A stretch of DNA of 64,000 bases. Source: Beta vulgaris subsp. vulgaris. Lineage: Eukaryota > Streptophyta > Magnoliopsida > Caryophyllales > Amaranthaceae. Below, one piece after another: positions 36,517-47,882 of this stretch. Numbering within the stretch: position 1 is the first letter of the stretch; every line of letters starts with the position of its first letter. The stretch covers positions 51,546,169 to 51,610,168 of the forward strand of contig NC_079202.1 of assembly GCF_026745355.1 (NCBI RefSeq), written 5' to 3'. Both the position numbers and the translations under genes were made by a program. The notes beneath the pieces were generated by a model. The model was not told the origin of the DNA. It ran no database searches and was given only the letters and a program-made list of their open reading frames with translations.

Positions 36517-39500
36517 CTAAACTTGTGGACGAGTAACCTTTGTAATCCTACACCATTGGAATTGCTGTCCAATGGAGCGAATGTCATCCAGGGTCCAAGC
36601 AATTGAAATCGGTTGAGTGTCTGGATGAAGTAAACTCCGGACCAGCAGTTCACAGTCAGTATAAACCATTATGTGACGATAACCATGGCCTTGAGCCCAA
36701 ATCAAAGCCCCCAAACAAGCCTGAGCTTCAGCAACCAGAGCTGAAGGGGCGATAATGCAACTGCCCTGCCCCTCCCTAGTGTTGCTGGACAGATGTTCAA
36801 CCACCCAAGCAATGCCTGCCAAAGGAGAAGCTGGGGTCCAAGAGCCATCCACTTGTATATGTACCTGTGGTTTGCCGCAGAAAGAAGCCCCGAAATGCGC
36901 TATAAGGAACACCGGAGGACCTGAATCGACGGACAGAGCATGGGCTTTGGGCAGGGGTTGAGACAGAAAGGTGAGGTGCAGCTGAGTACCTTGGTGTACT
37001 AGAGAGCGAAGAAATTCCAAGTCCGGAAGTATTCCGTTGAAAACATGCTTATTCCTACCCTGCCAAATTGCCCATAAAGTGGCCACAAACATGGGAAGAC
37101 GATCACCATTATAGCCATCCTGTTGGTAGAAATAATGGATCCAAGCAATAAACCAGTCCTTGAAAGCGACATCAGGGTTTGAATTAGAATGAATACCCAG
37201 TTGGCCTGATTGCCATAAAATAGTAGCCAAGTGACAAACCCGGAAAATGTATTGGCAAGTCTCAGGTTCCATATTGCAACTTGTGCAAGTATCGGAAATG
37301 GCGACACCCCGAGATGAGAGATTAGCGGATGTCGCTATCCCATTGTGGCATAATTTCCAAAGGAAAAGCTTCCACTTAGGCATGATGCGCAGTCCCCATA
37401 GAAGTCGAAAAAATTTCGAATCTAGAGGGCAGTTCATGCTACAGATATCTGTATTTCGAGAGAGAAAGTAGTACCCATATTTAGTGGTATATTGGCCAGA
37501 CGTTGTAAAAGGCCAAATAGGAATGTCCGAAGGAGAAGTAAACCGCGGAATCTCTAACCCACGAATAGTGCGAACTGTGGATGACTGAAAAAGCGCACGT
37601 AGCCGGGACACATTCCAACCTTGCTGTTGAGGCAACAAAAGTGATGCCACTGTCGTAGAAGCAACAGTACGAAGAGGAACATTATCACGAAATAGGGGAA
37701 CCTCCCCATTGACCCATCGCTCCTTACCCGCAATTAGACCCGAATTGGAACCAATTTTCCAAACATAATTCGTTAAGAGAACCTTCTCAGCTTGATGCAG
37801 ACCTCGAGCACCCCAAGAGCATTGCCCCCGTAAAGACCGTAGAGTAGTTAGTGGAATACCATTACCCCGTGGATTGTAGCAGAAAATTTTGCTTATAAGG
37901 AGATTGGGATTCCGATGCATACGCCAAGCTTTCTTGATTAGTAGTGAGCGGTTGTGCACCGTAATACTACGCAACCCGAGGCCACCAGCACCCTTGGGCA
38001 AATGCAAGAGATCCTTGCTTCGCCAAGCAATTCCGTTACCAGAGCTGGTAGACCAGAAAAATCGAGCAAGCATAGCATCCACCTTGTTGGCTATGGTTGT
38101 GGGAATCAAGAAGACCGACAGGATGTGAGCAATAGAAGCTAGAAGGATGGAGTTGATGAGGATCAATTTCGCCGCTTGCGAGAGAGGGGAATGACTCCAT
38201 GTTGTGATGCGTTGCGAAATTTTATCCAGTAGAAAAGTAAAATGCCGAGTTTTCTTCCCTTGAATATCCACAGGAGCACCAAGATATGTGCCCAAGGACT
38301 GTGTCGAGTCCAACTGCAGGATACCTTTGTATTCAAGGACTCGACTCTCAGGAATATTAGGGCTAAATTTTACATAAGACTTACGGAGGCTGATCATTTG
38401 CCCAGAAATATGACAAAACCGACCCAGAAGATTGGAGATTGCCATACATGACGTATTCGACGCTTTAAAGAAAAGAAGAGCATCGTCAGCAAAAAACAGA
38501 TGGGAGATAGAAGGCGCATACCTGTGGGCACGAAAGCTATCAAAATGACGAAGATCTGTAGCCAGTGTTAACCTGCGGGACAGGATATCCATACAGAATA
38601 AAAACAAATAGGGAGATAGTGGATCACCCTGGCGGAGACCACAGTGGGATGGAAAGGCCTCCGTAACTTGTCCATTGATCAAGATGCGATAGGTAACTGT
38701 GGATATACATTGACTAATCAATTGAATCCATTGCCCGGGAATCCCGTAAGCGTGAAGAACCTTTAAGAGAAACCTCCAGTTAACCCGATCATATGCCTTA
38801 TTCATGTCAATTTTGAGCGCAGCCAGATGAACGTTACCACGACGATGTTTATTGAGGACATGGCTCAACTCATGACTTATCAAAATGTTGTTATCCATAT
38901 GGCGACCAGGGATAAAGTCACTCTGGTATTCTGTGATAAGATCTGGGAGCAACGGTCGCAGGCGATTAACCAAGCATTTCGAGACACATTTATAAATTGT
39001 GTTACATAGACTAATCGACCGAAATTGAGTAACATCTTCAGGATTCGGACACTTAGGCAATAAAACAATAAGCGTCTGGTTCCATTCACGAAGGATGAAT
39101 CCTGTGGTGAGAAAGTGATTGACAGCTTGAAAAACCTGTGGCCCGAGACTGACCCAGTGAGTTTTAAGGAACTCGGCAGTAGATCTATCTAACCCAGGAG
39201 ATTTGGCATCCCCTATACCAAACATGGCCTCCCGCACTTCACCCTCAGAGAAAGGAAGCAGGAGTTGTTGTTGTTGCATCCTAGAAAGATGTGGTAAGTT
39301 TAGTTCTCGAAGTGCAAGATCGATGGCCTCATCATGATCCTGGATAGAGGTGGTTGTTCCTTGATTGAGGCCATATGCACTTTTGAAGTGGTGTAAGATA
39401 TTGTCCAATATAGTGGGGCCGTCCTCAATCCATTGTCCTTCGGAATTTTTGAGTAGATAGATATAGGCAGAGTGTCGTTTGCGTTTCATCTTATTATAAA

Positions 39501-39588
39501 AGAACTTGGTGGGAAGTTCCCCAAGTTGGATATACCTATCTTTGAACCGTTGAGACCAATACATGTGGGCTAAAGAAGCTAGATCCAA
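36517..39588 (-). pseudogene. LINE ORF2: reverse transcriptase, zf-RVT and RNase H (long open frame)
   Basis: A 1023-codon frame covers most of ORF2. The RT has LPK, the GLRQGDPLSPYLF block and the catalytic FADD at residues 366-369. A Cys/His zinc-finger-like region (CTSCNMEPETCQYIF) lies near residues 765-790. RNase H begins at about 905 with VDGSW and keeps its D, E and D positions. The frame ends at TAG where the related copy at about 860 has CAG, and sense codons continue for about 17 more, so this is a premature stop within RNase H. Upstream it is out of frame with the endonuclease part. The element is a relic, though recently intact. Confidence 0.9.
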
Positions 39589-40066
39589 CTCCTGCTGTTG
39601 TTGGATCGGATCATGAAATCATGCCCCTGACTAATAGTGCAAATATTAGTCGCGGTAGCATCTAATCTCGTAGAAAGGTCCTTCCAGTCAATTCCCCAAA
39701 CAACTTTGTGATCCAAACACCATCTCCGAAGCTCATTTCGAAAAAGTGAGAGATGTTTAGTGAAACAGTACATCACGGACCCAACAATTGGCATGCTCCA
39801 TACAGATGAAATAAGGTTAAGCACATCAGGGTGGCTGAAGCACCAGTTTTCAAACTGATATGGGCGACGAATGACCTGAGGTGGTGGCTCAGTTTGATAA
39901 AAGATAGTCGAGTAATCAAAATGCAGAATAGGAAGGTTTTTAACATAGCCAAGTGGATATCTTTCATACCAAGTGGGAGAGGCGTAAGCACGGTCAAGCC
40001 GTTCCATAATTAAATCCTCACCTTCCCTATTATTGGTCCAAGTAAACCGAGGCCCCACGAAAGGAA
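39579..40066 (-). pseudogene. LINE endonuclease C-terminal fragment
   Basis: The frame carries the end of the AP-type endonuclease domain: GPRFTWTNNREG, then ERLDRAY, then LPILHFDYSTI. The last motif normally has Asp-His; here His is Tyr, so a catalytic residue is lost. The part upstream was removed by 5' truncation. The frame stops at 39579 by a frameshift relative to the long RT frame. Confidence 0.85.
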
Positions 40067-40499
40067 TACATGAAGTTAATATAACGGAAAATGGTTATAT
40101 TTATTCATTAGGTAAATTACCTACAAACAAAAAAATATGCATTTATACATGGTTAATAAAGGCCAAAACTCTAGAGTAGCAATTTTGCAAAAGAAAATAA
40201 TATGGTAAAGAAGTTCTCATATGATTTCATATTTGTGTGGATTAATATTTTTCCCTCTTTCTCAATCTCCTTACTTCACTATTGATTTGTGCATTATCAT
40301 TCCGATATTAAAAATAAAAGATGTCTGATTCAACTCACCTTGATGCATTAATATTTTATTCAATTTACTTGCACCACCCACCCCACTCCCACTTAATAAT
40401 TAGATCTATTTTTTGTCCAACAAAAGAAGTTCATAAGTTTTTTTTTCTATTTTTTATTGTCCTTGTGTACTTCTAATACTTTCTATCAAAATTACAAAT

Positions 40500-40764
40500 T
40501 ACTCCTTCCGTTTCTTTTTAATGGTTCCACACTTACACTTTTCACGCATGTCAATGCAAAACTTTGAAGACATATATCTTTAGTTTTGTATTTGTAAAAA
40601 TTGTAAAAAGTACATATTAATAAAATACATGTTAAGATGAATATAACAAGATCCCACATGATTATATTTTCATCCGCGTATAAATCACAAATGATGGTCA
40701 AAGTGAAATTTGTAAATAGTGTAAAATATCAACGTGTAACAATTAAAATGAAATGGATGGAGTA
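40500..40764. mobile_element. Stowaway-like MITE
   Basis: The ends TACTCCTTCCGTTTC and GAAATGGATGGAGTA are inverted. The interior AACAAGATCCCACATGATTA is the family core in reverse orientation. Confidence 0.8.
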
Positions 40765-41064
40765 GAATTCAGAACTTTAAAGGGATTTACCTTACGCAAG
40801 CTATGTGGATACCACATTCCACTTTTTCTATAATATACTCTTCATACATTTTGGTCGTGAAAAGGACTAATACCTTATCAAACAAAAAAAAAAAAGGAAA
40901 AGGAATAATAATGGTACCAAAGAGTCAGTCATGGTTGAATAAGAAAAAATTGAATCGATGTTGCTCTTTTATTTGGGACCACAATATCACAATTCACATG
41001 GCCAAGGCCCAAATGTTAAAAACAGCGATGGTTTCAACTTTGATGTGAAATTGTTCATAAAAAA

Positions 41065-41327
41065 TAGTTCCTCCGTTTCTAAATAAGTGCAACATTTGCA
41101 TAGTATTTACTATTCACAGTTTAAACTTTAATTAGCTTTAGTGATTTGCATTTTAGGAAAAACATAGTCATGTGGGATCTTGTTAGATTCGTCTAAATGT
41201 GAATTTTTTTAATATCAACTTTTTATAATTTTTACTTATTGATAATTGAAGATATTACTGGTTAAAATAATGCATTGGCAAACGTGAAAACAAGAAATGT
41301 TGCACTTATTTAGAAACGGAGGAAGTA
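41065..41327. mobile_element. Stowaway-like MITE, recent copy
   Basis: Ends TAGTTCCTCCGTTTCTAAAT and ...TTTAGAAACGGAGGAAGTA. It matches the LPEAT2-intron copy at 28702-28964 in opposite orientation with only scattered differences, so this subfamily moved recently. Confidence 0.9.
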
Positions 41328-41699
41328 TGTCCTTTTTGGGGAGGAGGTTAAATTGTTTAAAGTTGATAAAGACACATCTTCAAATCAATATGTAAATTAG
41401 TATTTTGGTCTGGTGTAATACTGCATATTATAATTATTAGATATATTATTATTTATAAATTTCATAATTGATTTTTTTGGCTTTTTGTAATTCTCTATCT
41501 AGTTCGATATTGAAAGATGAACCTTATGGCATGATAAGTTGTTTAAAATAACTTTAAAGGAATTGGGATTAAGAATAATAATTTCAATTGAATTGGGAAA
41601 AGAGAATATTATTAACTTAATAAAAGTGTTAGAGATCAAAAAAAAAATATATATCTTTATAATTACATATAATAAAAAAATTTATTATGTTTTACTTTG

Positions 41700-41911
41700 A
41701 ACATCAAACACTGAAATTGTAATAGATTGATACTCTTCTCATACTTCTAATACACATGTCCATTTTAAAAAATTAACAATTTATAGCTACTAGGAATCTA
41801 ACACATGACTGTTGAAATAAAATGTGAGAGTTTAACCACGGCACATACATTGAAGAGTATCACGTGGCATCCTCCATTTGATAGTCATGCCTTCTAATAT
41901 ATTTATATAGA
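41700..41911 (-). mobile_element. Probable Helitron 5' terminus
   Basis: On the minus strand, after an A, the sequence starts TCTATATAAATATATTAGAAG, followed by GGCATGAC and GCCACGTGATAC. This fits Helitron 5' ends (TC start, AT-rich, AAGGC) and resembles the candidate at 4106. It could pair with the 3' terminus at 34744, with the LINE nested between, but that pairing is inference. Confidence 0.4.
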
Positions 41912-43509
41912 TGATAGTTCTAACGAAAACTTTGGGAAAATTCTACTTTTATAAGATATTTAATGATCTTACCGTATCACATAAGAAAAAAAATGATTTA
42001 TATGTTATGTTTTCTCAATTACTTTAAATAATTGTCATTTGTATATGTTCAGGTGAAATTTTATGAATTATGAGCATAAATTTTCTCTCGCAATAAAAAG
42101 GGAAAACAATTACATTCAAGAAGTCCTCAAAAAGGAGCAACCTTTCATCGAATGATGAATAATATTTTTTTGAAACAATAGGCGAGCACGGGACACGAAT
42201 CATACATAAAATTTTCATTCTTAAATTAAAAATATATTTTGAAACAGTTCAATATTATCTTGTAACTGATCTCTATAATGATAAAAGATCTCGAACTTAT
42301 GCATAATCTTCTACTTCTTTTTTTTTTTGTAATAATTTTCATTTATAATTGCTTTTATTTAAATACAACTTTTCGTTTTTTGGAGCAATTTGATCTTCAT
42401 ATTATCTACCCTACATGCAAAAAGTATGGCAATTGGATCAAATTTTACCCCCTCTCCTCCATCCTTAATATTTGTGCAAAAAGACATTTGTTGCAACTAA
42501 AAAGACAAAGATAGTATTAACCAAGGAAAAAACTTTATCTATTCACCGGATAGATAAGTTCATATCATATCATGCTTATATTTTAAAATTATTTTACTAT
42601 TAGATATTTTTCAAACATATTAGTAAAAATTATAATAACTGAATATTAATAAAGTATTCATTGAGACGAATCAAACAAGACCCCACATGACTATATTTTT
42701 TCTTATATATTGAGAAAAATCTAAAAAATAAGATCTTGTAATCAGATTAGATCAGATCAAATCAGATCAGTTCAAATCAGATCAGATTAAATCAGAAAAA
42801 ATAAGTTTAGATCAGATCAGATAAGTTCAGATCAGAAAATTTCAGATGAACTAAACATACTCCATGTATAGCAATATCCTCGTATTAACCAAACATGACA
42901 TAAATCTTTCTTTTGGTAGTGCACCACACAAACATGGACAACTCACGCACAAAAAGTTGACACTCAAGTCCCAACAAGAACAGGTTACAGGCCAACATGA
43001 ATATATTTTGCTGATTATATTATTATGGTTGAAATTTAATATAAAAAGTACTTAACAGAGATTATAAATATGAGGTTGAAAGAAGTGAAATTAAAGAGGT
43101 TGATCATAACTCATACGTTAACACAAGCAATGTGGTCCCCTGATCTCTGGTATGGGGACCAATAACATTGTCATCTTTTCCAGCACCCCACTTCACTTTC
43201 TGACAAGTGTCGGCACCACAACTTGTGGGCTTGTGGTTGTGGTGCTATTCTTTTTTCTATTTTTAGGCGAATCGGTGTTTTGGATGGCATTCATGGGAAC
43301 ACGAAATATAAAATAACGGATTCTTTTTAGTATATAACCTTAAATTTTCCAAATTAATTGTAATGCGGAGTTCGGATTCTCTAGAGTTTGAATGAAATTC
43401 TACAAGGTAGAGTTATAAGGTACTTATATAGTGAATTTTTGAGAAGTTAGAGGATATGTTGTGAATAATAACAAGTATTTAAAGGTACATGGTGAGAAAT
43501 CAGATATTA
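41912..43509. other. AT-rich intergenic DNA with degenerate repeats
   Basis: A decayed Stowaway core (ACAAGACCCCACATGACTAT) lies near 42.69 kb, and a GATCAGATCA-type simple array lies at 42740-42850. No gene was found. Confidence 0.5.
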
Positions 43510-43824
43510 CTTTCTCTGTCTCAAGATATAGTTCTCAATTCTATATTTAGTTCCACATTTTCCCGTAATTTGTCTAAAAAAATTGCGTCCCATTATTTAT
43601 TTGCTTCTTAAATTTTTTTTTTTTGTTTATTCAACCAAATTAAAATGTTACAATTAATGCTCTTTCACCAATTATTTTCCGTTCTCTCTACTAAAATCAT
43701 CTTTTTCCGATCCATACAATATTTATTTAAATAAACAAAAAATCTTTACTATCCCTCTTATATTCTAGTGTATAAATTACCGTAAAAAAAGAAAAATTGG
43801 AACTATATTTTGGGATGGAGGGAG
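43510..43824. mobile_element. Stowaway MITE (CTCCCTCCATCCCA type)
   Basis: It starts CTTTCTCTGTCTCAAGATAT after TA and ends ATATTTTGGGATGGAGGGAG before TA. It is a relative of the element at 18788-19140. Confidence 0.8.
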
Positions 43825-43826
43825 TA

Positions 43827-44900
43827 TAATAAAATTAGAAGTGAATAAAAAGAAACTTGTGCAATAACGAAGCAACTTCCTAAATTAAAAAGTATTGCAA
43901 CTAATTTGAAAGATGGGTAATAAATGCCAAAACAGTTGGCTTGGTGGTTAGCAACGGAGTTACAAAAGTATGATTTGGTGTGCTTATGCATAGTGTTCAA
44001 ATCTCATATTCATCTAGCTACATTTTAGCTTTAAATTGCTTTTATGTAGGACCATCAGTGGGGGTCAAGTAAGAGACTCCCCCCAATTGGGGCGAGAATG
44101 GGTTTAGGTTTGGCTAGGTTGGGGACGGGGATCACAATTGTATACGTAATAGGTGGTGGAGTGGGTGTGAATTTTTATATTATACATGCACCATCCCCGC
44201 TCACCCACCCTCTCCTCCATAGACATATCCTCCTTTATACTAAAAAAACATATTAGTGAAGCGGGTGCAGACTAGTGAAGACTGGTCCCCATCAATTTTG
44301 CCTACTTCCATTTTCTCTCTTACTTCCTTTTTCGCTCACCAATTGAAGACTTGAGACTAGTGAAGCGAGTGCGGTACCCACACGAGCAGTGGGCGGGTAT
44401 GAAGTGCATGTAGGTACCCACTTGGGTGGTGGGGCGGGCATAGTTTTAAATACATATTTGTTGGGGCAGGGATGGGGTCTGGAAGTTTCCCCGTAATGAA
44501 AGTGAGACGAGAATGGAGATGAGAATTTTAGACATGTATGAGCGTGAATATATAGACCATCTTCTGCATCCATTCCACCCAATTGATATCGCTATCAAAT
44601 TCTTTTTTTAATTATTCTTTTTAATAGGTAATTGAAAGATCTAGACATATACTCCCCACACACTAAAAACAACGTACAATTGGTGACGTAGAAATGGTCA
44701 AATGGAGCCTTGTCCCTTGAATCTTGATGTATGGTTTTGAAGTTGTGAATTGTGATGGATGAAGAGGCGTGAACATGTTACATGCATTGAGCATTGTGGC
44801 GCACGTGAAGTTCAGATGGGTTAACCGGGGACGATGCTCTATATTTTAATCACTTTTGCTTTGGTTTTTATTAATCAACCCTACATTGTCCTTTATTAAT
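43827..44900. other. Intergenic DNA with a GC-rich repeat patch
   Basis: At about 44050-44540, words such as GGGGCGGGCA, GGGGACGGGG and CCCCGCTCACCCACC recur on both strands, as in degenerate GC-rich MITEs. No borders or genes could be set. Confidence 0.4.
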
Positions 44901-45161
44901 TACTTCTTCCATTTAAATATAGTTGCACCATTTTTAGTTTGTGCACTGTTCACATTTTACACTTAAATTATCTTTAGTGATTTATATTTTAGGAAAAACA
45001 TAGTCGTGTGGGTATTGTTAGATTTGTCTCGATATAATTTTTTAAAAATAAACTTTTTATAATTTGTACTTACTGATAATTAAAGATATTAATGGTTCAA
45101 ATCATACAACGACATGCGTGAAAGTTAGAAATGGTGCAACTATTTCTAAACTGAAAAAGTA
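44901..45161. mobile_element. Stowaway-like MITE, degenerate right end
   Basis: It starts TACTTCTTCCATTTAAATAT and ends CTAAACTGAAAAAGTA, with the core GTGTGGGTATTGTTAGATTTG. Confidence 0.7.
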
Positions 45162-45554
45162 TATATTACTTACTCAGTTCTCTTTTGCTTTTGTTATTTT
45201 GACTTGCGCATTTGTAAATATAATTCTTTGATCATAAATATTTACATTACATTATAGTAAAGATCATAACAATTGAATTTTTTTGTACTATTCCTTAATA
45301 ACTTTTTCTTATATATTGTGAAGAATTTAGAAAATTTCTCTAATTGTAAATAGCGTTATGTAATACTCCGTATTTCTAGTAGTAATTTCGTACTAATTAA
45401 GAAAATATAAAAGAATTAATAAAAAGGTATTTTAGGTTATTTACAAATTAATAGGAATAAATCATTGTTAATAGGAAATTGTTAGGCATTTTCGGAGTTT
45501 TAAAAGAGTAACCTAATCTTCACTTGACCTAGGGTTACTACCTTTTGAAGGGAG

Positions 45555-45562
45555 TATAAAAA
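45555..45562 (+). promoter_or_regulatory. TATA box of the left LTR
   Basis: TATAAAAA is followed by a leader with AAAACCCTAAACCC and a long CT-rich tract. The spacing, about 196 bp from the LTR start, is the same in the right LTR. Confidence 0.65.
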
Positions 45563-46396
45563 GAAAAGGAGAGGGAATTTCAGAAAACCCTAAACCCTTT
45601 CTTCTCCCTCTCCTCAGCCGACTTTCTTCTCCCTCTCTCTCTCCTTAGCCGATCTCTCTCTCGTCCTTTCTCTCTCAGATTTTCCTTTCTCTCTCTCGGA
45701 GTTTCTCTCGCTGCTCTTCCTCTTTAACTTCGCTCCGCTCCTTCACGTCGCCGGTACTGTGCGTGGGTGGTGTTGGTGCAAAAGGTTCCGACGAAGGCTG
45801 CAAGGGTTTCGCGCGAGTTGGTGCGAGTGGTTGTGCGGTTCGAGAGTGTGGGTGCGAAGAGGTTCGAGATGTTGGTGCGAAGTTGTTCGTGGTTTGAGCG
45901 ATTTCCGTCGAAGGTCTTCGAGGGTTGCGTGAGGCTGTCCGTGCGCGACGAGGGGCTGTGAGACGGTCTCGGTGTCGTGTGCGTGTGTTGTTGTGCGAGC
46001 GAGCGAAGAGGGTGCGTCGCTGCTGTGCGCGCCAGCGAACCGAAGAGGGCCTCGAGTGGGGCTGTGTGGCGAGCGAAGGCCACCGGAGTTCCGTCGCCGG
46101 AATTTTTGTGCCGGCGAAAGTCAGTGGTATAATTTTGTACTTAACTTAGTATGTCAGTTTATTAATTATTCTTATATTTACTGTTTTCGTAGTTAAGAAA
46201 GGTTTGTAATTAATAATTAGTAATTAGAGTGTTTAGTGATTTATTAGATTGTTAACTATTAAGTATTGTTCTGTTTAAGTAAAATTTCTGGTTAGGTTTG
46301 TAACTGGAATAAGTTGAAAGTAGGAAAAGTGTGTCCTATTATTAGTTACAATTATTATCGTTTCATGGGTGACTTGTTTCACGGAACCAAACTTTG

Positions 46397-46520
46397 GAAC
46401 TTACTTTTGGACATGGAACTTACTCTTGGACATATGACTTACTCCTGGACATATGACTTACTTTGGACATATGACTTAACTTCTGGACATAAGACAGGTT
46501 GGACTTATGACATTTTGGAT
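46397..46520 (+). repeat. Short tandem repeat inside the left LTR
   Basis: The phrase TGGACATATGACTTACT recurs about six times with small changes. Confidence 0.75.
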
Positions 46521-47882
46521 GGGTAAAATAGTGGACTAATATTACTAACTAACTTAGTTACTCACTAACTCTGACTTCTAAAAAGACGTTAAATTCACTA
46601 GATTAGAATTATAACGAAAGTTCTGGAATAAGGTCTTAACTATTGTGTAATTCGAATCGATAGATCGTTATGGTCTTAGTACGTAGTAGTTGTTAGTGTT
46701 ATCAAGGACGTAACACTAAAGCCTTGTTTTTAACGATTTAGGTCCCAATTTCATAAGTGGCTCGTTCTATTAAGTCAGCGAAAATTCTCCGCTACAAGGT
46801 ACGTACGCGTACCAGTTTACTTTCAAAGCTTAGTATCATGATTAGGTTGCAGTTCATGTTATTGGAACCTAGTACCATGATAGGGAACATTTGATTGTGA
46901 TTGTTTGGTTAGACGTTTATAACGTGAAATCAATATGATGCATTGAACTATGTTGCAATGAAATGAGAAGTTCTATCGTAGTGTAACATCAGCATTATTA
47001 ATCTGATCTATAGGGTAACAAGAGTGTTACCAGAGATAAGATTGAGTTTGGTAATTAAGAGAGCATGTAAATGACTCCTTAAAGTTATAAAAGAATGGTT
47101 AGTATTAAAAGAAGATTATGGCGATACTTGTAGTTGGATTCCCTACAAGTATAGAACAATGGGGGGAGTGTGGGACTTGTCCTACGCTCCTACGCAGGCC
47201 TACTGTGACGACAGTAGTGTCCTTATATTTTTGACACTCAAGTAGGCGGAAGGTTCCGTTCGATCTTGGGGTATGCATACTAAGGTGATGGGTGTGAGAC
47301 GGAACAAAACCGTATTTGCATTTCATCTAATAGACCAAGTTGTCTATTAAGGATTCAGTAGCCCGTATGATTCTAGTAAGATGACGGTGCCCGTTCGATG
47401 CCAAATAATGAAAGATTAAAGGATGTGAGTAACGTAGGTATATAGCAGTTGTAAGTGTGCATCATTTATGTTCATATAGTTTCAATGGTTATTACGTACT
47501 CAGCATAGCTGACTCTGTGTGTTATTATGTGTTTGTTGTCCTGTGATGAACCATTGATACTTCAATGGGGAGCAGACTAGGTGAGCTGGTGCTGCTGCAT
47601 GATATCAGGCATAAGGGGCTAGTCTGTATTTGAAGTTAAACTTTTGGTTTAAGTATTACTGAATTTTATAGAATATTGTTAAAAGGCTTGAGTTGAATAA
47701 AGAGGGGTCAACTATGATTCCCGAGTTGTATTTACATTTTCTATTCCGCTGCAATTTGGTTTTGAGACAATGAATTTGAGTTACCGTATTTCTAATTATG
47801 CCTTGCGTTCCATCGCGGCGGTAACACTCCCAAGGTCGATGCGACGTAGCATTAGAAGTGTATGGATTTTGGGGGTGTTACA

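Larger units (their letters stand above)
36397..40067 (-). mobile_element. LINE (L1-type) insertion, 5'-truncated, 3.7 kb
   Basis: On the minus strand the element runs from inside the endonuclease domain through reverse transcriptase, zinc-finger-like region and RNase H to a poly(A) tail (T run at 36397-36415). The octamer ACATGAAG occurs directly outside both ends (36389-36396 and 40068-40075; two further T could belong to it), a short but well-placed TSD. It is of the same broad family as the fragment at 98-960. Confidence 0.88.
45359..47882 (+). mobile_element. Solo LTR of a Ty3/gypsy element, TSD CGTTA
   Basis: A 2524-bp LTR starts TGTAATACTCCG and ends GGGGGTGTTACA, with the pentamer CGTTA directly before (45354-45358) and after (47883-47887). 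Both ends plus a perfect 5-bp duplication and no internal region define a solo LTR, normally made by recombination between the two LTRs of a full element. Open frames inside it have no protein character and occur identically in the second LTR. Confidence 0.93.

Noticed and set aside
36373..40013. Many plus-strand open frames across the LINE
   Set aside because: They are antisense shadows of the reverse-transcriptase frame on the minus strand.
45724..46526. Several open frames on both strands, repeated at 57535-58340
   Set aside because: They lie inside LTRs, show no protein family character and recur only because the LTR is present twice.
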